Source: Superficieibacter sp. 1612_C1 (lineage in GTDB: Bacteria > Pseudomonadota > Gammaproteobacteria > Enterobacterales > Enterobacteriaceae). Taken from it: a stretch of DNA of 64,000 nucleotides. The notes beneath the pieces are model-generated. The model had not been told where the DNA came from. It did no database searches and saw only the letters and a program-made list of their open reading frames with translations. Shown here in pieces: positions 27,359-35,030 of this stretch (position 1 is the first letter of the stretch; each line of letters begins with the position of its first letter). The stretch lies in the NCBI RefSeq assembly GCF_015234305.1, contig NZ_JADGMI010000006.1:266261-330260 (forward strand), in the 5' to 3' direction. A program made the position numbers and the translations under genes.

Positions 27359-28706
27359 TCAGGATCTGGTTCTGCTGCTCTCCCGCGGGCAGTTCGCCCT
27401 GACTATCGGGATGCATATCGTGCTGGCAGCATTCACCCTCGGCCTCTCTCACTGGCTGGTATGGGCCGAGGGAATGTGGCTACTGAAACGCGAACCACGC
27501 TATATGTCGCTGTACCGCTTCTGGCTGAAAATCTTTATTCTCACGGTCGCCGTCGGCGCGGTATCGGGCGTGGTAATGGAGTTTCAGTTCGGCACCAACT
27601 GGGGGCCGTTCTCCCGGCAGGTGGGCGGGATTATCGGTCCGCTGATGTTCTACGAGGTGCTGATCGCGTTTTTCCTTGAATCCGCGCTGGCAGGGGCGAT
27701 GTATTTCGGCATCGACCGTATCGGGCCACGTCTTCACTTCGCGATAACCTGCATGGTCGCACTGGGCGCGGAGATCAGCGCGTTCTGGATCCTCGCCGCT
27801 AACTCATGGATGCATACGCCGACGGGCTATTACATCGAGCACGGTATTTATCATCCGCAGAGCTGGATAAGCATTCTACTGGCCCCCTCGTTTCCCTGGC
27901 GGCTCAGCCATATGGTGCTTGCCGCGCTGCTGGGTACGGCGTTCCTGATTGCCGGTACCGGGGCCTGGCGACTCAGGCGTAAGCGCGACACCGCGTCGGC
28001 CAGGCTGATGATCTCCTCTGCCATGTGGGCGGCGCTGGTGCTGATGCCGGTACAGGTGGTGGTGGGGGATTTGCACGGCGAAAATACGCTGGAGTATCAG
28101 CCGCAGAAGGTGGCGGCGATGGAAGGCGCATGGCAACCGCCGCCGGCGGGCAGGGGCGAGCCGATGCGCCTGTTTGCGCTGCCCTTGCAGGATGAACAGC
28201 GCAACGTGCTCGAGCTGGCAATTCCTGATATCGCCTCGCTCTATCTGCGGCATAACCTCAGCGGCCATATCCGCAGCCTGAGCGAATTCCCGGCGCGGGA
28301 TTTACCCCCCGTTGCGATCGTTTTTTTCGCTTTTCGGATCATGGTGGGACTGGGCCTGCTGATGCTGCTCACCGCGCTCATTGCGCTGGTCCTGCGCCTG
28401 CGCCGCCGTCTGTTTCACGCCCCGCGGTTTATGCTCTGGCTAATGCTCACCACACCATCCGGCTTTATCGCCATGCTGGCAGGCTGGGTCGTCACCGAGA
28501 CGGGACGCCAGCCGTGGCTCGTCTGGGAGCGGGTGCGTACCGCCGCGGGCTTTTCCGCGATACCGCTGGAGTGGATGATCGCCTCGGCCGCAGGCATCGT
28601 GGTGCTGTATAGCGCGGTCTTTGCGTTTGGCCTGCGTTATTTCTTCCACTACGCGGCGCATTATGAAGCGTCGTCTCGCGGGCCTGGAGAAGGAGAAGAG
28701 GCATGA
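27351..28706 (+). CDS. bd-type quinol oxidase subunit I (CydA/CioA-like)
   Basis: Heme-binding quinol oxidase subunit, 451 residues with about nine membrane segments. Expected ligands are present: H22 (LTIGMHIVL) for the high-spin heme, E102 and E110 in YEVLIAFFLE, H187 (RLSHMVL) for the b558 heme, and GRQPW in the quinol-site region. It is shorter than E. coli CydA (522), with a reduced Q-loop, as in cyanide-insensitive CioA-type enzymes. It overlaps both neighbours, so it is made together with formate dehydrogenase. Confidence 0.9.
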   Translation: MPDQDLVLLLSRGQFALTIGMHIVLAAFTLGLSHWLVWAEGMWLLKREPRYMSLYRFWLKIFILTVAVGAVSGVVMEFQFGTNWGPFSRQVGGIIGPLMFYEVLIAFFLESALAGAMYFGIDRIGPRLHFAITCMVALGAEISAFWILAANSWMHTPTGYYIEHGIYHPQSWISILLAPSFPWRLSHMVLAALLGTAFLIAGTGAWRLRRKRDTASARLMISSAMWAALVLMPVQVVVGDLHGENTLEYQPQKVAAMEGAWQPPPAGRGEPMRLFALPLQDEQRNVLELAIPDIASLYLRHNLSGHIRSLSEFPARDLPPVAIVFFAFRIMVGLGLLMLLTALIALVLRLRRRLFHAPRFMLWLMLTTPSGFIAMLAGWVVTETGRQPWLVWERVRTAAGFSAIPLEWMIASAAGIVVLYSAVFAFGLRYFFHYAAHYEASSRGPGEGEEA

Positions 28707-29488
28707 TGTCGCCTGAGCTGCTCAGCGCCAGCCTGCTGGCCTTCACGCTGTTAATGTATGTGGCGCTGGATGGCACCGATCTCGGCACTGGCATGTTGTT
28801 TGCGCTGTTCCACGACGATGAAGATCGGCGGCGGATGGCGGCGTCTATCCTGCCCATCTGGGATGCCAACGAGACCTGGCTGGTGCTCTTCGCCGCCGGA
28901 CTCATTGCGCTTTTTCCCGCGATTTACGCCGACATTTTTACCGCGCTATATATTCCAGTTTTTATCATGGTGCTTGCGTTATTACTCCGCGCCGTGGCGC
29001 TGGAGTATCGCAGCCATGCCAGCGCCTCCACGCGTCAGCTTCTTGATATGGTGCATATTATTGCCTCCACGGTGGCCGCGTTTACTCAGGGCGCAATGGC
29101 GGGCTGTCTGCTGGACCCACTCGCGCGGGCAACCGCTTTTACCTGGTTGCATCCGATCCCTCTACTCGGTGGTTGTATCTTCATCGGCGGATATTGCCTG
29201 GCGGGCTGCCTGTGGCTGCGCTGGCGGCTTGGCGGCAGGGCTGGCAATAAGTGCGTAAAACTCTTTTGCCTCGGGCTGCCGCTATGGTTGCTGGTCATTG
29301 GCGGGCTTTACTGGCTATTGCCGGAAAATGTATCAGCCAGATTAATCGCCATGTTTATGCAGCTTTTAAACGCCTCCGCCTCGGCGCAAAGCCAGCGATT
29401 TGTCCTGTGGGGAAGCGCGTTTGTGATCCCGATGGTCGTGCTGTATCACAGCCTGGTGTTCTGGATGTTCAGAGGGAAGGTAAAATAA
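28703..29488 (+). CDS. bd-type quinol oxidase subunit II, short form (CydB-like)
   Basis: Integral membrane protein of 261 residues with about seven hydrophobic segments. The N-terminal MYVALDGTDLGTGML and WDANETWLVLF motifs are typical of CydB. The usual length is about 335-380 residues, so this form lacks roughly one or two membrane helices. It still ends with the family-like FVIPMVVLYHSLVFWMF, suggesting an internal shortening rather than a premature stop. Start overlaps subunit I by 4 nt. Confidence 0.82.
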   Translation: MMSPELLSASLLAFTLLMYVALDGTDLGTGMLFALFHDDEDRRRMAASILPIWDANETWLVLFAAGLIALFPAIYADIFTALYIPVFIMVLALLLRAVALEYRSHASASTRQLLDMVHIIASTVAAFTQGAMAGCLLDPLARATAFTWLHPIPLLGGCIFIGGYCLAGCLWLRWRLGGRAGNKCVKLFCLGLPLWLLVIGGLYWLLPENVSARLIAMFMQLLNASASAQSQRFVLWGSAFVIPMVVLYHSLVFWMFRGKVK

Positions 29489-29512
29489 AGATAAAGAAGA
29501 AAATGATGATAG

Positions 29513-30277
29513 CTATGATAAATACTGCCCTGGCGTCATCCCCGTCATGGTGCGGAAAAAGTAGACAAAGGCGCTGTCGCTGGCAAAGCCCAGCGCCTGC
29601 GCGGTATCGGTGATGCGCTGACCGGTTGAGAGCAGTTCCACCGCTTTCATCAGCCGCCACTGTTGCCGCCACTGCTGAAAGGACATGCCGGTTTCCCGGC
29701 GAAAAATCCGGCTAATCGTTTTTTCGCTGGCTCCGCTGTGGGCCGCCAGATGCTGCAACGTTGGCGGCAAAGTGGTGCCGGAAAGGTGCGCCAGACGCTT
29801 ATCTTTAGGCAGTGCAAGCATCATTGGCTCATGAGCAGCTGTACCAATTTCACCGCAGCATAACGCGGCAAGATGATAAAAAGGCGCATCGTCCCAGCCG
29901 GTATCCCACGGCTGTTCAGCGATGCGTTCCAGCAGCTCGCGCAGTAAGGGCGATACGTTAAGAATGGCCGGTTCGGTCGGGAGTGAAGGAAAACAATGCG
30001 GTTGAAACCAGACGGAACGATAGGCGACGCTATTTTTCATTTCCGCGCGATGACTGACGCCTGCCGGTATCCACGCTGCACGCGTGGGCGGCAGCAGGCA
30101 CAGCAACTCGCCGTCATTGAGCGTGAGCCGTATGCAGCCCTGACGCGTGAAAAGCATTTGCGCCATTGCATGCTGGTGCAATCCTGAATCATGGTCGCCC
30201 AGTTCAGCATAAATCCCGATCACCGAATTATTCAGGGTATCCGGGTTAAATACCGCGTCGCTGCTCAGCCAGGCCAT
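29513..30277 (-). CDS. AraC-family regulator with cupin domain
   Basis: Transcription factor of 254 residues. The N-terminal cupin part (HQHAMAQMLFTRQGCIRLTL) is followed by a C-terminal double helix-turn-helix, with SGASEKTISRIFRRETGMSF and the canonical ALGFASDSAFVYFFRTMTGMTPGQYL at the end. It resembles NimR/YdeC-type regulators, which control adjacent MFS drug exporters. It is divergent from the MFS gene with a 93-nt gap, so it probably regulates the exporter-lactamase unit. It converges on the oxidase operon with only 24 nt between stops. Confidence 0.88.
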   Translation of the reverse strand: MAWLSSDAVFNPDTLNNSVIGIYAELGDHDSGLHQHAMAQMLFTRQGCIRLTLNDGELLCLLPPTRAAWIPAGVSHRAEMKNSVAYRSVWFQPHCFPSLPTEPAILNVSPLLRELLERIAEQPWDTGWDDAPFYHLAALCCGEIGTAAHEPMMLALPKDKRLAHLSGTTLPPTLQHLAAHSGASEKTISRIFRRETGMSFQQWRQQWRLMKAVELLSTGQRITDTAQALGFASDSAFVYFFRTMTGMTPGQYLS

Positions 30278-30312
30278 GTTGTCCGATTTCCGCTATTTTT
30301 AGTCACTATGTT

Positions 30313-30334
30313 TATAATGTGCGAAAACCGGTTT
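30313..30334 (+). promoter_or_regulatory. Promoter of the MFS-lactamase unit
   Basis: A perfect TATAAT (30313-30318) lies 52 nt upstream of the MFS start, with a poor -35 region, as expected for an activator-dependent promoter. A perfect 10-bp palindrome AAACCGGTTT (30325-30334) follows at the likely transcription start. Confidence 0.5.
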
Positions 30335-30370
30335 ACCTACAATAGCGCCTCTTTTCTTCAGGAGGCGTCT

Positions 30371-31510
30371 ATGTTCAGCCGTTCGGCAACGGTGATGATC
30401 ACCGCACTTTTAATGTTTCCGCAAATCGCGGAAACCATTTACAGCCCGGCGCTGACCAGCATCAGCGCGGGTTTTTTGGTTGACGCTGAGCACGCGGCAC
30501 AAACGCTGTCGGTCTATTTCGTCGGCTTTGCCGTCGGCGTGTTGTTCTGGGGTCGTCTCTGCGATCTACGGGGGCGCAGACCTGCTCTGCTGGCAGGGTT
30601 AAGCGTTTATATCTTCGGCAGCATGATGGCGTTAATGGTCAGTGATTTCAGCCTGTTGCTCATCGCCAGAGTGATTGCCGCCTTTGGGGCCGCCACCGGA
30701 TCGGTGGTCATGCAAACCCTGCTGCGCGACCGTTTTCAGGGGCATCAGCTCGCGCGTATTTTTTCGTTTATCGGTATCGCTCTGGCCATCAGCCCTGCGA
30801 TAGGGGTGGCTGTTGGCGGCGAACTGGCATCCCGCTGGGGGTTCCACGGCGTTTTTTTCGCGCTGGCGCTGCTGGCTTTTGTGCTGCTGGCCGGTAGCCT
30901 GTGGATCGTTCCGGAGACGCGTCCGGCGCAGCATATTGAGATTTCGTTTTGTTCTGTCGCCCGTCGAATGGTCCGGGATAAAAAAATCTGGCTGGCGGCC
31001 CTGCTCGTCGCCGCTTTTAATGTCAGCCTGTTCAGCTATTACAGCCTGGCACCGTTTATCTTTGCGCGTCTGCATCTTAACGCGCAGGCTTTTGGCTATA
31101 GCGGCATTGCGCTCGCGACCGGTTCGATCATTGGCTCGCTGGTAAGCCGCTCCTTGCTCAGCCAGGGTGAGCGCCTGCCTCTGGTCGTCATCGTCGCCTG
31201 TCTTCTGAATATCGCAGGCAGCGCCGGGGTGCTTTTACTCAGCCATACTCTCTTTTTCCTGCTGCCGATGGCGCTGGTGACGATAGCTTTTGCCATGGCG
31301 ATCCCGGTGGCGCTCGGCTCGGCGCTGAGCGCGTATGCGGATTGCCGCGGCTCGGCGGGGGCATTGTTCGGGCTGCTTTATTATATATTGATTGCGCTGG
31401 GGCTGGGACTTTCCGGCTGGGGGCAAGCGCTGGGCGTCACCCTGACGGTCAGCGCCATGTTATGCGCTATCGTTGCCTGGCTTTATTTACCACAACTCAC
31501 TGAGAAGTAA
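30371..31510 (+). CDS. MFS drug-exporter, Bcr/CflA type
   Basis: Proton-driven exporter of 379 residues with about 12 membrane segments. It shows the SPALTSISAGF and YFVGFAVGVLFWGRLCDLRGRRP segments typical of Bcr/CflA-like drug efflux proteins. GGAGG precedes the ATG at 30371; longer in-frame starts would run into the divergent regulator's promoter. Only 7 nt separate it from the metallo-beta-lactamase gene. Substrate is unknown. Confidence 0.88.
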   Translation: MFSRSATVMITALLMFPQIAETIYSPALTSISAGFLVDAEHAAQTLSVYFVGFAVGVLFWGRLCDLRGRRPALLAGLSVYIFGSMMALMVSDFSLLLIARVIAAFGAATGSVVMQTLLRDRFQGHQLARIFSFIGIALAISPAIGVAVGGELASRWGFHGVFFALALLAFVLLAGSLWIVPETRPAQHIEISFCSVARRMVRDKKIWLAALLVAAFNVSLFSYYSLAPFIFARLHLNAQAFGYSGIALATGSIIGSLVSRSLLSQGERLPLVVIVACLLNIAGSAGVLLLSHTLFFLLPMALVTIAFAMAIPVALGSALSAYADCRGSAGALFGLLYYILIALGLGLSGWGQALGVTLTVSAMLCAIVAWLYLPQLTEK

Positions 31511-31517
31511 TGTTTAT

Positions 31518-32381
31518 ATGCTGAGAAAAACGTTGTTAGCGTCTGCGTTGTTGAGCAGCCCTGCGGGATGGGCCGTCGCCCCGCCGCCGCAGCCTGCGGA
31601 CTGGACGGAGGCTGTCGTCCCCTTTCCGGTCACCGACAATATCTTTTATATTGGCACTCACGGTTTAACAACCTGGCTGATTGTTTCAGGCCAGCAGGCC
31701 ATACTGCTCGATCCGGGGCTGGCGCAGAATGTCCCGCTGATTGAGAAGAATATCCGCTCGCTCGGCTTTTCCTTGCAGGACGTTAACGTGTTAATCAATA
31801 GCCATGCGCATTTTGACCATGCGGCGGGACTGGCGGCGCTTAAGCGCGATACCGGCGCAACCTTTTATGCGATGGGTGCCGACGTGCCCGCGCTGGAAAA
31901 AGGCCAGCATGAAGGAGATAACCTCTACGGCAATGCCTTTTTCCCGCCGGTGAACGTCGATCACACGCTTCATGATGGTGAGGTTATACGTCTGGGGAAC
32001 GTCAGCCTGAAAGCCATCCTGACGCCGGGTCATTCAAAGGGCTGCACCACCTGGACCATGCGCTCAACGCTCGATGGAAAACCCGTCAACGTGGTTTTTC
32101 CCTGTAGTATCAGCGTGGCGGGCAACACCTTAATCGGCAACCGTAGCTATCCGGGAATTGTTGCCGATTATCAGCGTAGCTTCGCCCGCCTGCGCGCTCT
32201 GAACGCGGACATCGTGTTGCCAAATCATCCGGAAGTCACTCAGGTCATGCAGCGTGAGGAACGGGTGCAAAAAGGGGATAAGCAGGCTTTTGTCGATCCG
32301 GGCTTACTGACGCGCGTCGTGGATGACGCAGAGAAAAAATTCAACGCGGCGCTGAGTGCGGCATCAGCCTCAAAACCCTGA
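31518..32381 (+). CDS. Subclass B3-like metallo-beta-lactamase, secreted
   Basis: Zinc hydrolase of 287 residues. A signal peptide (MLRKTLLASALLSSPAGWAVA) directs it to the periplasm. All B3-type zinc ligands are present: H96, H98, D100 and H101 in NSHAHFDHAAG, H172 in TPGHSKGCTTWT, and H237 in LPNHPEV. The order YIGTHGLTTWLI, then DPGL, then GVKALTPGH-like spacing follows B3 enzymes such as THIN-B and FEZ-1. It lies 7 nt after an exporter gene and 11 nt before a VOC gene, in line with a secreted class A beta-lactamase. Family knowledge supports penicillin, cephalosporin or carbapenem hydrolysis; actual spectrum is unknown. Confidence 0.85.
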   Translation: MLRKTLLASALLSSPAGWAVAPPPQPADWTEAVVPFPVTDNIFYIGTHGLTTWLIVSGQQAILLDPGLAQNVPLIEKNIRSLGFSLQDVNVLINSHAHFDHAAGLAALKRDTGATFYAMGADVPALEKGQHEGDNLYGNAFFPPVNVDHTLHDGEVIRLGNVSLKAILTPGHSKGCTTWTMRSTLDGKPVNVVFPCSISVAGNTLIGNRSYPGIVADYQRSFARLRALNADIVLPNHPEVTQVMQREERVQKGDKQAFVDPGLLTRVVDDAEKKFNAALSAASASKP

Positions 32382-32392
32382 AGGTAACAATA

Positions 32393-32785
32393 ATGAAAAA
32401 AGACATTCAGTATCAGTTCCACCATTTCGGTATTCCCGTTCAGGACGGGGATACCGCTGGAGTACACAGTGAAAAAGCCGGGATGTATACCACCGATAAT
32501 CCGGGTAACTTTCGCGTGCAGTGGCACCGTTTTACCGATGATTCCCCTCTGCATCCGCTGATTAAAACCGTGCCGCATGTGGCATTTAAGGTCAACGATC
32601 TGGCGCGAGCCATTGAAGGCGAAGAGGTTATTCTCGGCCCTTACGAGCCGATTGATGATTACCTTGTCGCCATGATTAATGATGCCGGAGTTCCTATTGA
32701 GCTTATTCAGACCTCACTGGATGACGACGAACTGTGGGCGCGGGCGCGGCGTGGTCAGGGCTCCTTATATCGCAGCGACGATTAA
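32393..32785 (+). CDS. VOC-fold (glyoxalase/bleomycin-resistance superfamily) protein
   Basis: Small cytoplasmic protein of 130 residues. Two beta-alpha-beta-beta-beta units are suggested by QYQFHHFGIPV at the start and VPHVAFKVNDLARAI in the middle. Likely metal ligands are H10 or H11, H62 and E103 (PIELIQ). VOC proteins include lyases, dioxygenases, isomerases and antibiotic-binding proteins. AAGGTAAC precedes the ATG. Its place between two beta-lactamase genes suggests detoxification, but no substrate can be named. Confidence 0.75.
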   Translation: MKKDIQYQFHHFGIPVQDGDTAGVHSEKAGMYTTDNPGNFRVQWHRFTDDSPLHPLIKTVPHVAFKVNDLARAIEGEEVILGPYEPIDDYLVAMINDAGVPIELIQTSLDDDELWARARRGQGSLYRSDD

Positions 32786-32880
32786 CGATGAGAGTTATAA
32801 CGCTTTCAGCGCTGTCGGGGTATCCGAAGCGCCCCTGTACTCTGGCTTGCTGCTGACCGTTCTCCACAGGACATAAAAAA

Positions 32881-33744
32881 ATGAAACGTATCGTTGGTGC
32901 CGTAACGCTCATCCTGTTCGCCCTGGCTCCCTGTGCGCGGGCAGCCAGCATGAGCGATGTTCTTAAACAACAGGAGACGCGCCTGAACGCCCGAATCGGA
33001 ATGGCCGTAGTGGATGCCCAGGGTACGCCCGTTTTTACCTGGCGTCAGGATGAGCGTTTTCCGCTGACCAGCACCTTTAAAGTGCTGGCATGCGCCGCTC
33101 TGCTTGATAAGCTGCGCAGCAACGGTGGCTCGCTGGAGGAGAAGGTTTCCCTGCAACCCGATGAACTGCTGGCGTATTCTCCGATCACCAAAAATTATCT
33201 GCCGCCTTCCACCCTTTCCCTGCGAACCTTATGTTCAGCGGCGGTGAGCTATAGCGATAACACCGCCGCCAATCGCCTGCTCAGGTATCTCGGCGGTCCG
33301 GCGGCGGTCACGCAATTTATGCGCAGCATCGGCGATCAAGTCACCCGTCTGGATCGTACCGAGCCAACGCTGAATGAAGCCACGCCCGGCGATGTGCGGG
33401 ATACCTCAACGCCCAAAAGTATGGCGCTGGCGCTACATAAACTTTTAGCTTCAGAGGCTCTGGCTCAGGCTGACCGTACCACGCTGGATACCTGGATGCG
33501 GGAAGACAAAGTTGCAGACGCACTGTTACGCGCCGCGCTGCCGGCAGGCTGGGCCATCGCCGATAAAACCGGGGCCGGTGGTCACGGCTCGCGCGCGATT
33601 ATTGCCGCCGTTTATCCGCCGCAGAAACCGCCGTTTTACGTAGCGATTTATATTACACAAACCAGTGCGTCGATAAAGGCGGCGGATGCGGCGATTGCGG
33701 ATATTGGCAGACAGCTTTTTAGCGCATTGCCGTCGGTTCAATAA
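32881..33744 (+). CDS. Class A beta-lactamase, secreted
   Basis: Serine beta-lactamase of 287 residues with a signal peptide ending near PCARA. All class A motifs are present: S64-T-F-K67 (Ambler 70-73), S125-D-N127 (130-132), E161-P-T-L-N165 (166-170) and K229-T-G231 (234-236). The omega-loop salt bridge R159-D174, the Cys71-Cys118 pair (Ambler 77-123) and R238 (Ambler 244) are kept. The C-terminal half resembles CARB/PSE-type enzymes (GGHGSR and ITQTSAS patterns). A 95-nt gap separates it from the VOC gene. No ampR-like regulator is adjacent; expression may depend on the AraC-controlled unit. Confidence 0.93.
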   Translation: MKRIVGAVTLILFALAPCARAASMSDVLKQQETRLNARIGMAVVDAQGTPVFTWRQDERFPLTSTFKVLACAALLDKLRSNGGSLEEKVSLQPDELLAYSPITKNYLPPSTLSLRTLCSAAVSYSDNTAANRLLRYLGGPAAVTQFMRSIGDQVTRLDRTEPTLNEATPGDVRDTSTPKSMALALHKLLASEALAQADRTTLDTWMREDKVADALLRAALPAGWAIADKTGAGGHGSRAIIAAVYPPQKPPFYVAIYITQTSASIKAADAAIADIGRQLFSALPSVQ

Positions 33745-33905
33745 GATTGAAAACCCATCGTGAAAGATGGCGAACTGTTTGAGATAACGATGTAATAACG
33801 TAAACATGCCGAGAATACAGTCGCTTCGGCGTCGTTATGCACTGAAAGAATCATCTCTTTTAATGATGAAACTGCAAGGGACTTGAAATACCAGAGAGGG
33901 AAAGC

Positions 33906-33979
33906 TGGAGCGGGCGAAGGGAATCGAACCCTCGTATAGAGCTTGGGAAGCTCTCGTTCTACCATTGAACTACGCCCGC
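33906..33979 (-). tRNA. glyU: tRNA-Gly (anticodon CCC)
   Basis: The minus strand reads GCGGGCGTAGTTCAATGG at the 5' end. The anticodon arm is AGAGC-TTCCCAA-GCTCT, giving CCC. The T arm is GAGGGTTCGATTCCCTT, and CGCCCGC closes the acceptor stem before an encoded TCCA. The next gene is ygeR, as in E. coli, where this tRNA borders the ETT2 region. Positions 33745-33905 hold no gene I recognise. Confidence 0.97.
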
Positions 33980-34058
33980 TTTGAGGTGCGTAAGGCATTA
34001 TAAACCTTACGCTCTTGTTAGCAAGGGACCGCTTGTCTGACTGGCGATTAATTCACCG

Positions 34059-34760
34059 TCAGCATTTCGGTTTACTGCCCTGCGGCGGCAGATAACGAAG
34101 CGGATCGATGGCCGTGGCCTTGTAGCGGATCTGGAAATGCAGCCGCACGGAATCCGTATCCGTACTGCCCATCGTGGCAATCTGCTGGCCGATTTTCACG
34201 CTCTGCCCGTTATTGACCATCAGCGTGTCGTTATGCGCATAGGCGGTGATGTAGTTCTCACCATGCTTAATCATAATCAGATTGCCGTAACCGCGGAGCT
34301 GATTGCCGACGTACACCACCTTACCCGAACCCGCCGCATAAATCGGCTGCCCACGCGGCGCGGTAATATCAATGCCCTTGTTACCGCCATCTGCCGATGA
34401 GTAAGGCAAAATCACTTTCCCGCTGGTCGGCCAGCGCCAGCAGCGGTCGCCCACCGGCGGCCAGGAGACAGGCGGCAGCGTGGGACGGGAGGCGGTCTTC
34501 GTACTTTTGGAAGACTTTTTGCCAGCAGTCGCGGTACCGTTCACCTTCAGGCGCTGCCCAATTTCAATGGTATAAGGCGGAGAAATATTGTTCATCCGCG
34601 CCAGTTCCTGCACGCTGGTGCCGGTCAGACGTGAGATACGGGAAAGCGTATCGCCGCGCTTAACGGTATAAACGTTGCCGTCGGAGTCAGAACTCCCCGA
34701 GCAGCCAGCCAGAAACAGCGCCACCGCGAGGCAGCACATTGGGCGAAAAGAACGAGTCAT
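34059..34760 (-). CDS. ygeR: LysM/M23-family lipoprotein (amidase activator type)
   Basis: Outer-membrane lipoprotein of 233 residues. The lipobox is LFLAGC (Cys near residue 20). A LysM domain follows (VYTVKRGDTLSRISRLTGTS), then a degenerate M23 domain (NKGIDITAPRGQPIYAAGSGKVVY) that lacks a full zinc site, as in EnvC/NlpD-type activators. E. coli YgeR (ActS) activates the cell-wall amidase AmiC. I chose ATG at 34760 because AGGA lies 7 nt upstream; a TTG 18 nt earlier is the alternative. It is next to glyU as in E. coli. Confidence 0.94.
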   Translation of the reverse strand: MTRSFRPMCCLAVALFLAGCSGSSDSDGNVYTVKRGDTLSRISRLTGTSVQELARMNNISPPYTIEIGQRLKVNGTATAGKKSSKSTKTASRPTLPPVSWPPVGDRCWRWPTSGKVILPYSSADGGNKGIDITAPRGQPIYAAGSGKVVYVGNQLRGYGNLIMIKHGENYITAYAHNDTLMVNNGQSVKIGQQIATMGSTDTDSVRLHFQIRYKATAIDPLRYLPPQGSKPKC

Positions 34761-35030
34761 CAGGCTTCCTGCGCGCAAAACAGATCCTCAATACGGTGTG
34801 AGTCAGGGTGCTTATGATAGCAGCCTGTGAAAAGATGCCAATGATTAGCGTACGTAAACCGTCTTAATTGCCAAAAATGGATAGCCGGAGTACTCCTTCT
34901 TATCATTGGTATGACTGCGCCAATAACGGGTTTTGGTAATGCCTTTACCCCACTTTTCGGCTACGCTTGAGCCCTGAATATTATTGTTCTCCGACACAGT
35001 AAGTCGGATCTTTCTATCGCAGGAGTACTT
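34761..35030. other. ygeR-idi intergenic stretch with possible gene remnant
   Basis: This 270-nt AT-richer stretch separates two genes that lie about 25 kb apart in E. coli. A minus-strand frame (34845-35045, up to 66 codons) translates to a Lys/Tyr-rich sequence ending in KTVYVR. It has no clear start signal and runs into the idi ribosome-binding site. It may be a decayed 3' fragment left by a deletion; I do not recognise it. Confidence 0.3.

Noticed and set aside
33745..33905. Search for an attachment-site repeat of the glyU 3' end bounding the accessory block
   Set aside because: No second copy of the tRNA 3' segment and no integrase gene were seen between 20.8 and 33.9 kb.
33738..33998. 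Minus-strand reading frame across the glyU tRNA
   Set aside because: It translates the tRNA itself and its flanks. Such frames are a known artefact of tRNA genes.
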